Shown: positions 7,315 to 14,032 of the stretch, piece after piece
How positions within the stretch are numbered: position 1 is the first letter of the stretch
Layout of the letters: each line of letters starts with the position of its first letter
Origin: Bacillota bacterium
GTDB taxonomy: Bacteria; Bacillota; Clostridia; Christensenellales; UBA1242
Direction of reading: 5' to 3'
Length of the DNA stretch: 18,200 nt
Assembly (NCBI GenBank): GCA_009780625.1
Contig: WQZR01000011.1
Coordinates: forward strand, 1-18,200
Notes under the pieces: model-generated
Seen by the model: the letters and a program-made list of their open reading frames with translations, nothing else
What the model was told of the DNA's origin: nothing
The model's database searches: none
Translations under genes and position numbers: made by a program

Positions 7315-7329
7315 AGAACTATATGTTCT
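7315..7329. promoter_or_regulatory. Inverted repeat at the rny transcription start
   Basis: AGAAC-N5-GTTCT begins about eight bases after the rny -10 element, so it covers the first bases of the transcript. It could be an operator or form a small hairpin at the mRNA 5' end. Its five-base spacer differs from the four-base spacer of the Bacillus LexA box. Confidence 0.4.
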
Positions 7330-7336
7330 TGGCTTA

Positions 7337-7365
7337 AGTATACCAATTTTAGAAAATTTTACCAA
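7337..7365 (-). promoter_or_regulatory. Sigma-A promoter of rny
   Basis: Minus strand TTGGTA (7360-7365), a 17-nt spacer and TATACT (7337-7342), with TG at the extended -10 position. The resulting leader is about 135 nt. No riboswitch was recognised in it. Confidence 0.8.
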
Positions 7366-7379
7366 ATGAATATCAAAAT

Positions 7380-7401
7380 AAAAAACGCTTTCGCGTTTTT
7401 T
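7380..7401 (-). terminator. recA terminator
   Basis: A-tract, CGC-GAAA-GCG (minus strand, GNRA loop), T-tract, directly after the recA stop. The A/T arms extend the three GC pairs to nine. It lies upstream of the rny promoter. Confidence 0.85.
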
Positions 7402-7403
7402 GA

Positions 7404-8447
7404 TTAATCTTCAAAATTTTCCTCTTCCTCATCATCTAGGACTGCAGGCTGCGGCTTATTGAAGACCTCTGCCTTAACAAGTGCTTCAATCTCGTCATAA
7501 ATCTTTCTGTTGTTCATAAACAGTTCTTTAACCTTCTGAGTTCCCTGCCCAAGCTTGTCGCCCTTATATGAAAGCCAGCTTCCAGACTTTTCAACAATGC
7601 CAAGTTGAATTGCAAGGTCTAGCAAACTTCCTTCTTTTGAAATTCCAGTTCCATAAACAATTTCAAATGTTGCTTCTCTAAATGGAGGAGCAAGTTTGTT
7701 TTTCACAACCTTTGCTCTTGTTTTGTTTGCAATAACTGTTGTTCCGTCTTTAATGCTTTCAACACGTCTCACATCAATTCTGATTGATGCATAGAACTTA
7801 AGCGCTTTTCCGCCCGTTGTTGTTTCTGGGCTTCCAAACATAACTCCAATCTTATCTCTAAGTTGGTTGATGAAAATCACAGTTGTGTTTGTTTTTGAAA
7901 CAACACCTGTAAGTTTTCTTAGAGCTTGACTCATAAGTCTTGCTTGAAGACCCATGTGAGAGTCTCCCATCTCACCTTCAATCTCTGCTCTTGGTGTAAG
8001 TGCTGCAACAGAGTCCACAACAACAAGTGCAATCTCTCCAGAAGCAACAAGCATTTCTGCAATGTCTAGTCCTTCTTCTCCAGTTGTTGGTTGAGAGATA
8101 TATAGTTTGTCTAAATCAACTCCAAGCTTTTGTGCATACACCGGGTCCAGGGCGTGCTCTGCGTCAATAAACGCACAAACGCCTCCTGCCTTTTGTGCCT
8201 CTGCAATCACATGCAATGCAACAGTTGTTTTTCCAGAACTCTCTGGTCCATATATTTCAATGATTCTTCCTCTTGGAATTCCACCAATGCCAAGTGCCAC
8301 ATCAAGTGGAAGACACCCCGTTGAAATAACTTCAACTTGCTGGCGGTCTTCTTCTCTAAGGGTCATAATACTTCCCTTTCCGAATTGCTTTTCAATTTGT
8401 GCAAGGGTTTCAGACAAGCCTACTCCCTTTCTTCCTTTACTGCTCAT
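7404..8447 (-). CDS. recA: Recombinase RecA
   Basis: ATP-dependent strand-exchange protein for homologous recombination and SOS induction. 347 residues, full length. Walker A GPESSGKT (67-74), Walker B strand LVVVDSVAAL (141-150), the loop-2 region around FGSPETTTGG, and the usual acidic C-terminal tail (about 338-347). The start ATG follows AAGGAG by seven bases. It has its own promoter and terminator. Placement between the M16 peptidase and rny is close to the Bacillus arrangement, where pnp, mlpA, recA and rny lie in the same broad region. Confidence 0.99.
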   Translation of the reverse strand: MSSKGRKGVGLSETLAQIEKQFGKGSIMTLREEDRQQVEVISTGCLPLDVALGIGGIPRGRIIEIYGPESSGKTTVALHVIAEAQKAGGVCAFIDAEHALDPVYAQKLGVDLDKLYISQPTTGEEGLDIAEMLVASGEIALVVVDSVAALTPRAEIEGEMGDSHMGLQARLMSQALRKLTGVVSKTNTTVIFINQLRDKIGVMFGSPETTTGGKALKFYASIRIDVRRVESIKDGTTVIANKTRAKVVKNKLAPPFREATFEIVYGTGISKEGSLLDLAIQLGIVEKSGSWLSYKGDKLGQGTQKVKELFMNNRKIYDEIEALVKAEVFNKPQPAVLDDEEEENFED

Positions 8448-8479
8448 TTGTTTTCTCCTTTAACTTCTAGAACATTTGT

Positions 8480-8507
8480 ATTATAAGTATACAACATATA
8501 ATTTCAA
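8480..8507 (-). promoter_or_regulatory. Sigma-A promoter of recA
   Basis: Minus strand TTGAAA (8502-8507), 16-nt spacer, TATAAT (8480-8485). TAGAACA occurs three times nearby (8468-8474, 8522-8528, 8536-8542). No canonical LexA box of the GAAC-N4-GTTC type is present. Confidence 0.65.
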
Positions 8508-8534
8508 ACACCAAACGTTTTTAGAACAAATTTT

Positions 8535-9899
8535 CTAGAACACAATTCTTTCAATTTCATCAAGTTTTAGAATTTTCTTTGCTTCAACTGCAGAGTGAAC
8601 AACAACAAAAAATTTTCTTTCTCTTCTGATTTCATCGCACATGTTGTTTACATCAGTAAGTGTCAGTTTCTTGATTTCTTCTCTTCTGTCTTTCTTTGTT
8701 TTAAACATTCCAAACCTAGAAAGCATTCTGAAACTTCTCCAAGATGCAGACGAGTTTGGAATCGGAGAATCTTTTGCTTCCTTCACTTCAACCACTGCTT
8801 TATATTCATCAAGCTTCTCCTGTGTGAACTTTGTTCGCTTAAAAATTTCGTCCAAAGCGCTAAGACATTCGTTGATTTTTTCCTTAGATGTTTCTATTGA
8901 AATAGAGAAATGTTTTTCTTCATTTCTAGTCAGCATAGCGCTTGAGTGTGCACCATAAATCAAACCGCGTTCTTCCCTCAGAACGTCCATCAAAACGCCG
9001 CCTAGCCCATTTAAAAGCCATTCCACGGCTTCAAGGCGAATATGGTGTGGATAATATGCCGAACATATTGTCAATGGAAAGTTCAATTCAATGATTGCAT
9101 TTTTTTGTGTTGATTTAACAATAACTTCCATTTTCGATTTGTCGTTGTGGTTATATTTATATTCGTTTTTTGCCTTAGATTCACCAATTCCAAAAGCCTT
9201 TGCCTTTGCCACAAATTTTTCCAAAACCAACTTCTTCGCTTTCTTTTTTGAAATGTTGCCGTGAACCATAACAACCATATTGTCTAGTCCATAGTTTGTT
9301 TTTGCATGCTCCAAAATATCTTTTTTATAAATACTTCTAACCGATTTAATGTCACCCAAAACGTCTTCGTGTCTTGCGTTTGGATATGTAAGCCTTCTTA
9401 CAGCGTTATATGAAACCGAACGCTCGTCGTCGTGCCACATTGCAATTTCGCTTTCCAAAACGCCCTTCTCGTTTTCTATGTCTTTTTCGTCTAGGCTTGG
9501 GTTGAAAAGTTGTTCGCTTAGAAGTTCTGTTGACTTATCTAAATTCTTCAAAGATGTGTGAACCGAAAAGTTCACAAAAGAATACCACGTTGCACCGTTC
9601 ATGTCTGAACTAAGTCTCTTATGCTCTTCCCTAACTGTTGCAGCATTCTTGCCTTTTGTTCCTTGCAAAAAGATATGTTCTGCAAAGTGAGCCATGCCCG
9701 CAATCTTTTCGTCGTTTGCACCAGTTTTAAACCACACAACAACCGAAGCCGAATCGCTCACCATTCTTTTTTGGTGAATGAGTGTCACTCCGTCTTCCAA
9801 CTTAATAATTGTTGGAACTTTTTTTCTAAACAATCTTCTAAACCACATAGTTCCAAACAAAACAACGGAACTAAAAAAAGTTACAGTTAGTGTAATCAT
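8535..9899 (-). CDS. M16-family zinc peptidase, membrane-anchored, MlpA-like
   Basis: Inverzincin-type metallopeptidase, 454 residues. The zinc motif HFAEH (His71, Glu74, His75) is intact; Glu151 in LESEIAMW, 76 residues after His75, is the expected third ligand, and Glu144 is the usual helper glutamate. The second, non-catalytic half carries the family pattern LNGLGGVLMDVLREERGLIYGAHS. A hydrophobic segment (about 4-21) followed by RRLFRKK suggests an N-terminal membrane anchor with the enzyme on the cytoplasmic side by the positive-inside rule. If translation instead starts at Met18 the anchor is lost, but the GGGGTGG site and the ATGA overlap with the upstream gene favour the longer form. 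An M16 peptidase gene after pnp is conserved in Firmicutes. Substrate unknown. Confidence 0.9.
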   Translation of the reverse strand: MITLTVTFFSSVVLFGTMWFRRLFRKKVPTIIKLEDGVTLIHQKRMVSDSASVVVWFKTGANDEKIAGMAHFAEHIFLQGTKGKNAATVREEHKRLSSDMNGATWYSFVNFSVHTSLKNLDKSTELLSEQLFNPSLDEKDIENEKGVLESEIAMWHDDERSVSYNAVRRLTYPNARHEDVLGDIKSVRSIYKKDILEHAKTNYGLDNMVVMVHGNISKKKAKKLVLEKFVAKAKAFGIGESKAKNEYKYNHNDKSKMEVIVKSTQKNAIIELNFPLTICSAYYPHHIRLEAVEWLLNGLGGVLMDVLREERGLIYGAHSSAMLTRNEEKHFSISIETSKEKINECLSALDEIFKRTKFTQEKLDEYKAVVEVKEAKDSPIPNSSASWRSFRMLSRFGMFKTKKDRREEIKKLTLTDVNNMCDEIRRERKFFVVVHSAVEAKKILKLDEIERIVF

Positions 9900-10138
9900 T
9901 TACCACCCCTTTTCATTTTTCTTGTTTCAGCATACATAAGCCCGTCATAGTTCTTGATTATAAACAAAGCACTTTTGCCACTGTCGGCTTTATTGAAACC
10001 ATAAGCATCAAAAAATGGGTCTTGTTTAGAAAGTGGCAACATAACGATGTAATCTAATTCTTTTTCTGTCAATAGTCTTGTCTTAAAATCTTTAACTAGT
10101 TGTTCATAACTAATTTCTTTTTTCCTAAAAAATCCCAT
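9896..10138 (-). CDS. Hypothetical protein coupled to the M16 peptidase
   Basis: 80 residues, hydrophilic, basic at both ends (MGFFRKK... and RKMKRGGK), with a central segment DYIVMLPLSKQDPFFDAYGF and a short hydrophobic strand SALFIIKNYDGLMYA. No family recognised and no membrane segment. AAGGGA lies seven bases before the ATG, eleven bases after the pnp stop. Its stop codon overlaps the M16 start (ATGA), so translation is probably coupled. Operon position suggests an accessory or partner of the peptidase, which is inference only. Confidence 0.8.
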   Translation of the reverse strand: MGFFRKKEISYEQLVKDFKTRLLTEKELDYIVMLPLSKQDPFFDAYGFNKADSGKSALFIIKNYDGLMYAETRKMKRGGK

Positions 10139-10149
10139 CTTTAAATCCC

Positions 10150-12243
10150 TTATAACTTTCTAATCAGTCTAAAGTCCAGTCTTCCTCTGTCGTCTTCTTT
10201 AAGGAAGTTTACTTCCACTTTGTTTCCAATGTTTACAACATCTTCAACTTTTGCAACTCTTTCTTTTGAAAGTTTTGAAATGTGAATCATTCCTTCAACG
10301 CCCGGAGCAATGCAAACAATTGCACCAATTGGAAGAACTTTGATAATCTCACCTGTATATACTCTGTTTGTGTCAAGGTCTCCAGCAATCGTCATGATGA
10401 TATCTTTTGCTTTCTCAAGCATTGGCTTGTCAACACCAGCAACAAACACTTCACCTGTCTGCTCAATGTCAATCTTAACGCCGGTTTGACGAATGATTTC
10501 GTTAATCACTTTTCCACCGCTTCCAATAACATCTTTAATATAATCTGGGTTGATTTGGAATGTGATAATTTTTGGAGCATATTTTGAAACCTCTGCACGT
10601 GGCTCTTCAATCGCTTCAAACATTTTTCCAAGGATATGCATTCTGCCAACTCTTGCTTGCTCTAGCGCTTCTTTCATAATCTTCAAATCGATTCCAGAAA
10701 TCTTCATGTCCATTTGAAGTGCTGTAATTCCTTTTTCTGTTCCCGTAACTTTAAAGTCCATATCTCCAAGGAAATCTTCCACACCCTGAATGTCTGAAAG
10801 AATGACTGTTTTCTTTTTCTCTTTAATAAGTCCCATTGCAATTCCCGCAACTGGAGCCTTGATTGGAACACCTGCATCCATCAAACTTAGAGTTGACGCA
10901 CAAGTTGATGCCATTGATGTAGAACCATTTGAAGATGTCACTTCAGAAACAAGCCTGATTGCATATGGGAATTCTTCTTCTGTTGGAAGAACTGGCTCTA
11001 GTGCTTTCTCAGCAAGTGCACCATGTCCAATTTCTCTTCTTCCTGCACGTCTAAGCATTCTTGCTTCTCCAAGAGAATATGGAGGCATGTTGTAGTGGTG
11101 CATATAGCGTTTTGTGTCTTCGTCGTCCACACCGTCTAGTTTTTGAACTTCAGAAAGCATTCCAAGAGTTGCAGCTGTCAAACACTGTGTTTGCCCACGT
11201 GTGAAAACTCCGCTTCCATGAACACGAGGAAGCAATCCAACCTCACACCATATTGGTCTGATTTGGTCGCTTGTTCTTCCATCTGGTCTGATGTTTTTTT
11301 CAGTGATGCTTGCTCTAACTTTTTCTTTTGTAAAATCATAAATGATATCAGGAATTGCCTTAACTTCTTCGCTCTCTCTAAACTTTTCCAAAGCATCTGC
11401 CTTAACTTGCTCAACTGCTTCTTCTCTTGTGTTTTTATCTACACTTACAATTGCTTTATCAAGTAATGCGTCTGCAAACGCTCTAACTTCCTTAACAAAT
11501 TTCTTATCAACTTCTTTTGGAGCTTCCATTTGATATTTTGGTTTGCCAATTTTTTTCATAAGGTCTTCTTGGAAAGCAACCTGTTTTTTGATTTCTTTAT
11601 GAGCCAAATCAATAGCCTTCAAAATGTCGGCTTCCGTTGCTTCGCTTGCGTCTGCCTCAACCATCAAGATTGCATCTTTTGTTCCAGAAGCAATAACGAA
11701 AAGGTCGCCCTTCTCTCTGTCTTCGCAACTTGGGTTTACAATAAAGTTTTTCCCAACGCGTGTGATTGCAGCGCTTCCTGTTGGTCCGCCAAATGGAACC
11801 TCTGAAATGCTTAGAACAACACTTGAAGCAAACATAGAAAGTGCTTCAACGTTTACGGTGCTACAAATTGAAAGTGGCGTCACCACAATTGCAACTTCGT
11901 TTCTAAGGTTGTCATCAAACAACGGTCTGATTGGTCTGTCAATCAATCTCGAAACCAATATGCCAGCATCACTAAGTCCGCTCTCTCTTTTCTTATAGCC
12001 GCCTGGAATTTTTCCAACGCTATACATTTTTTCTTCATAGTCCACAACAAGTGGAAAATAGTCTAGTCCATCTTTTGGTTTTTTGCTCATATTCACGTTT
12101 GCCATGATTACTGTCTCTTCGCATCTAAGAAGCACGCTTCCGTTGCTGAGTTGTGCAAGCTTGCCAAACTCCAGTGTCACTTCCTTTCCACCAATTTCTG
12201 TTTTGAATGTTTGAATGTTTTTAACTGCCTTAATTTCTTTCAT
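10150..12243 (-). CDS. pnp: Polyribonucleotide nucleotidyltransferase (PNPase)
   Basis: Phosphorolytic 3'-5' exoribonuclease, 697 residues. Two RNase PH-type cores (about 10-225 and 315-545) are joined by an alpha-helical linker. The second core has the catalytic Asp490, Asp496 and Lys498 in EDFLGDMDFKV. The KH domain (about 558-620, GSGGK at 574-578) and S1 domain (about 625-694) complete the family architecture. The ribosome binding site GGGGAG is eight bases before the ATG. First gene of an operon with the 80-residue protein and the M16 peptidase. Its leader contains a short CCTC/GAGG hairpin just upstream of the ribosome binding site; PNPase autocontrol through its leader is known in enterobacteria, but nothing here proves it. 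Confidence 0.99.
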   Translation of the reverse strand: MKEIKAVKNIQTFKTEIGGKEVTLEFGKLAQLSNGSVLLRCEETVIMANVNMSKKPKDGLDYFPLVVDYEEKMYSVGKIPGGYKKRESGLSDAGILVSRLIDRPIRPLFDDNLRNEVAIVVTPLSICSTVNVEALSMFASSVVLSISEVPFGGPTGSAAITRVGKNFIVNPSCEDREKGDLFVIASGTKDAILMVEADASEATEADILKAIDLAHKEIKKQVAFQEDLMKKIGKPKYQMEAPKEVDKKFVKEVRAFADALLDKAIVSVDKNTREEAVEQVKADALEKFRESEEVKAIPDIIYDFTKEKVRASITEKNIRPDGRTSDQIRPIWCEVGLLPRVHGSGVFTRGQTQCLTAATLGMLSEVQKLDGVDDEDTKRYMHHYNMPPYSLGEARMLRRAGRREIGHGALAEKALEPVLPTEEEFPYAIRLVSEVTSSNGSTSMASTCASTLSLMDAGVPIKAPVAGIAMGLIKEKKKTVILSDIQGVEDFLGDMDFKVTGTEKGITALQMDMKISGIDLKIMKEALEQARVGRMHILGKMFEAIEEPRAEVSKYAPKIITFQINPDYIKDVIGSGGKVINEIIRQTGVKIDIEQTGEVFVAGVDKPMLEKAKDIIMTIAGDLDTNRVYTGEIIKVLPIGAIVCIAPGVEGMIHISKLSKERVAKVEDVVNIGNKVEVNFLKEDDRGRLDFRLIRKL

Positions 12244-12297
12244 TTTTTTTCTCCCCTGCCTCTCTGAGGTCTTTTTTTATTTTTACACTAATAAAGT

Positions 12298-12306
12298 ATT
12301 GTAACA
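12298..12306 (-). promoter_or_regulatory. Extended -10 promoter of pnp
   Basis: Minus strand TGT-TACAAT, placed between the rpsU terminator and the pnp start, giving a leader of about 50 nt. The -35 region falls in the terminator hairpin and is poor. Confidence 0.5.
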
Positions 12307-12307
12307 C

Positions 12308-12334
12308 AAAAAAAGCACCGATGGTGCTTTTTTA
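12308..12334 (-). terminator. rpsU terminator
   Basis: AAAAGCACC/GGTGCTTTT stem with a three-base loop, followed by a T run, directly after the rpsU stop. Flanking A and T tracts make it symmetric. It separates rpsO-rpsU from pnp. Confidence 0.9.
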
Positions 12335-12523
12335 TTAACGCTTATCTTTTTTTCTGTCCCTCTTGATTGCGTTTTCTTTTTTAAGTTTTTTTCTTTCGCT
12401 AAGTCCAACGTATGAGTCTTTTTTCTTAATATCTTTAATCACGCCATCTCTTTGAACTTTTCTTTTAAACTTTCTAAGTCCAGATTCAACTGTTTCGCCT
12501 TCTCCAAGTCTAACTGTTGCCAT
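12335..12523 (-). CDS. rpsU: Ribosomal protein S21 (bS21)
   Basis: 62 residues, very basic, with the family start TVRLGEGETVESGLRKFKRKVQRDG and a lysine/arginine-rich C-terminal helix. Component of the 30S subunit platform near the anti-Shine-Dalgarno sequence. The ribosome binding site GGAGGAGGTGA is exceptionally strong, seven bases before the ATG. In Bacillus rpsU follows mtaB; here rpsO has come between them. A hairpin at the rpsO end may limit readthrough into this gene. Confidence 0.97.
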   Translation of the reverse strand: MATVRLGEGETVESGLRKFKRKVQRDGVIKDIKKKDSYVGLSERKKLKKENAIKRDRKKDKR

Positions 12524-12548
12524 ACTATATTCACCTCCTCCCGTTTAG

Positions 12549-12578
12549 AATATAAAAGAATTCGTTATTAACGAATTC
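12549..12578 (-). terminator. Attenuator-like hairpin between rpsO and rpsU
   Basis: A perfect 21-nt inverted repeat (12558-12578; arms GAATTCGTTA and TAACGAATTC) spans the rpsO stop codon and is followed on the minus strand by TTTTATATT. The AT-rich stem and short T run suggest partial termination, which would lower rpsU relative to rpsO. It could also protect the rpsO 3' end. Confidence 0.55.
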
Positions 12579-12828
12579 CTAGTTTTGTTTTTAGTGCTCT
12601 AAATGCTTCAATGTCTTGCTTCTCTAGATATTTAAGAAAACTTCTTCTTGTGTGCACAAGTTTCAAAAGACCACGTTTTGTGTGCTTGTCTTTTGGGTGA
12701 ACTTTCATGTGCTCTGTGATTTCAGAAATTCTTGCAGTAAGAAGCGCGATTTGAACTTCTGTGTTTCCAGTGTCGCCAGGCTTCTTTCCAAATTCTTTAA
12801 CAATCTTTGCTTTTGTGATTTTGTCCAT
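12568..12828 (-). CDS. rpsO: Ribosomal protein S15 (uS15)
   Basis: 86 residues, slightly shorter than the usual 88-89. It has the family signature GNTEVQIALLTARISEITEHMKVHPKDKHTKRGLLKLVHTRR in pieces: the TEVQI helix, HPKDKHTKRG and RRSFLKYL. Binds 16S rRNA early in 30S assembly. The start is the ATG at 12826-12828, eight bases after GGAGG; an in-frame ATG nine codons upstream would place that site inside the gene and is rejected. It has its own promoter at the 3' end of mtaB and a leader of about 85 nt. The rpsO...pnp linkage is widely conserved. Confidence 0.98.
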   Translation of the reverse strand: MDKITKAKIVKEFGKKPGDTGNTEVQIALLTARISEITEHMKVHPKDKHTKRGLLKLVHTRRSFLKYLEKQDIEAFRALKTKLGIR

Positions 12829-12912
12829 CTTTTTTTCCTCCCATATTATTTCCATTAAACTGAGTAATCGGTTAGGTTCTGAGGAATCTCCGAAAACTAA
12901 GTAAAAGGTCTA
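12829..12912 (-). promoter_or_regulatory. rpsO leader, possible S15 autoregulatory RNA
   Basis: The transcript can fold CTTAGTTTTCGG (5' side) with CCGATTACTCAG (3' side): four pairs, a UU/UU internal loop, three pairs, a mismatch, two pairs, enclosing an 18-nt loop. S15 autorepression through its leader is established in several bacteria with unrelated structures. Whether this fold binds S15 is inference. Confidence 0.35.
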
Positions 12913-12919
12913 TTCGTCT

Positions 12920-12947
12920 ATTATACACTATTTATTTAATTTGGCAA
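12920..12947 (-). promoter_or_regulatory. Sigma-A promoter of rpsO
   Basis: Minus strand TTGCCA (12942-12947), 16-nt spacer, TATAAT (12920-12925). The -35 lies inside the last codons of mtaB and the -10 just after its stop codon. Confidence 0.75.
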
Positions 12948-14028
12948 GTATCTTAGAACGACTTTCTTTTATGTCATGAGCGACCTCCGGCAACAACGCC
13001 GCAGGTGTTCCCTCACGTCTAGAATAAACAAATATATGCATATGGTCAAACCTTGCAGTTTTGCAAACCGCAACAGTCTCTGCAAAGTGTTTATCTGTTT
13101 CTGTTGGATAGCCAACAATCACGTCGCAAGAAATAAACGTCTTCTTAAAATGCTTTCTGATTAAAGCAACTTTTTCCAAAAACTCAACGCCAGAATACTT
13201 CCTGCCCATGTGCTTAAGAACTTCATCGCTGCCAGATTGCATTGAAAGATGGAAGAACGCTTCAAAGTTTCCAGCCTTCTTCATCGCTTCCAACAACTCG
13301 TTTGAAATATCACTTGGGTATAGACTTCCAAAAGAGAATATAGTCTTTGGCAACCTTTCGCCCAGTTCTCTCACAAGCCTAACCAATGCATATTGCCCAT
13401 CAACTTTGAAATCAGAAATATTGATTGCCGTTATAACAATTTGTTTATAAACTTTCGCCAACTCTTCGGCTTCAGCAAGAACCTCATTGATATCTCGGCT
13501 TACACTTCTTCCCCTAATGTGCGGAACAATGCAGTATGAACAAAAGTTGTTGCAGCCGTCTTGAATCTTCAGAAGGGCTTTTTGTTTTTTCTGCGGGTCG
13601 CCCTTAGGTGCGACCCCTACATTCACACAGACTTTGTCAGCAGGGTTGAAAGATATTGCACCAGCGCTTAGCTTGCCGTTAGCAGGGGCAATATCTTGAA
13701 ACCCCATAATAAAAGATATAACACTCATTTTGTCTTTTGTTCCAAGAACCAAGTCCACACCTTTAAACTGTTCCCTATTCTTTTCACTCGAACACCCAAC
13801 CGCAATAACCTTTGCTTTTGGCGAATGCTTCTTTGCTTTTGAAATCAAATTCCTACTTTTTTTGTCGGCAATGTGAGTTATCGAACATGTATTTAAAACA
13901 ACAAAATCTGCAGCCCCGTCATCAAACTTTTGGCTGACAAAAACCCCTTGCTCTTCAAGTTTTTGTTTGATTTTATCTGCCTCATATTGATTGCTTCTGC
14001 AACCCAAAGTTATGATGATGACTTTCAT
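12928..14028 (-). CDS. mtaB: tRNA ms2t6A37 methylthiotransferase MtaB, short form
   Basis: Radical-SAM enzyme that adds a methylthio group to t6A at position 37 of tRNAs. 366 residues. The N-terminal MTTase domain has the cluster-binding Cys10, Cys48 and Cys79; the radical-SAM domain has CNNFCSYC (Cys159, Cys163, Cys166), followed by LSMQSGSDEVLKHMGRKYS and DVIVGYPTET. The C-terminal TRAM domain found in the roughly 430-450-residue relatives is absent; the protein stops just after the radical-SAM barrel. Residues 137-145 (VGVAPKGDP), in the linker between the two domains, are encoded by a copy of the dispersed palindromic repeat. Starts four bases after the rsmE stop, whose TAGGA serves as ribosome binding site. 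MtaB is preferred to MiaB or RimO because of the rsmE-mtaB-rpsU context. Confidence 0.92.
   Translation of the reverse strand: MKVIIITLGCRSNQYEADKIKQKLEEQGVFVSQKFDDGAADFVVLNTCSITHIADKKSRNLISKAKKHSPKAKVIAVGCSSEKNREQFKGVDLVLGTKDKMSVISFIMGFQDIAPANGKLSAGAISFNPADKVCVNVGVAPKGDPQKKQKALLKIQDGCNNFCSYCIVPHIRGRSVSRDINEVLAEAEELAKVYKQIVITAINISDFKVDGQYALVRLVRELGERLPKTIFSFGSLYPSDISNELLEAMKKAGNFEAFFHLSMQSGSDEVLKHMGRKYSGVEFLEKVALIRKHFKKTFISCDVIVGYPTETDKHFAETVAVCKTARFDHMHIFVYSRREGTPAALLPEVAHDIKESRSKILAKLNK
13595..13620 (-). repeat. Dispersed palindromic repeat, copy 3, inside mtaB
   Basis: Minus strand head GTAGGGGTCG, tail CGACCC, 26 nt, arms able to pair. The copy begins exactly at codon 137 of mtaB and is translated in frame as VGVAPKGD plus most of a proline codon. 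Confidence 0.8.
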
Positions 14029-14032
14029 ATTC

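Noticed and set aside
7315..7329. LexA box at rny
   Set aside because: The arms fit GAAC/GTTC, but the spacer is five bases instead of the four required by the Bacillus-type box.
10282..11998. Long plus-strand frames opposite pnp, and similar frames opposite rny, recA and the M16 gene
   Set aside because: They are antisense to strongly conserved genes, lack ribosome binding sites and encode no recognisable domain.
12829..12855. Longer N-terminus for rpsO
   Set aside because: The extra codons contain the GGAGG ribosome binding site and do not match S15.
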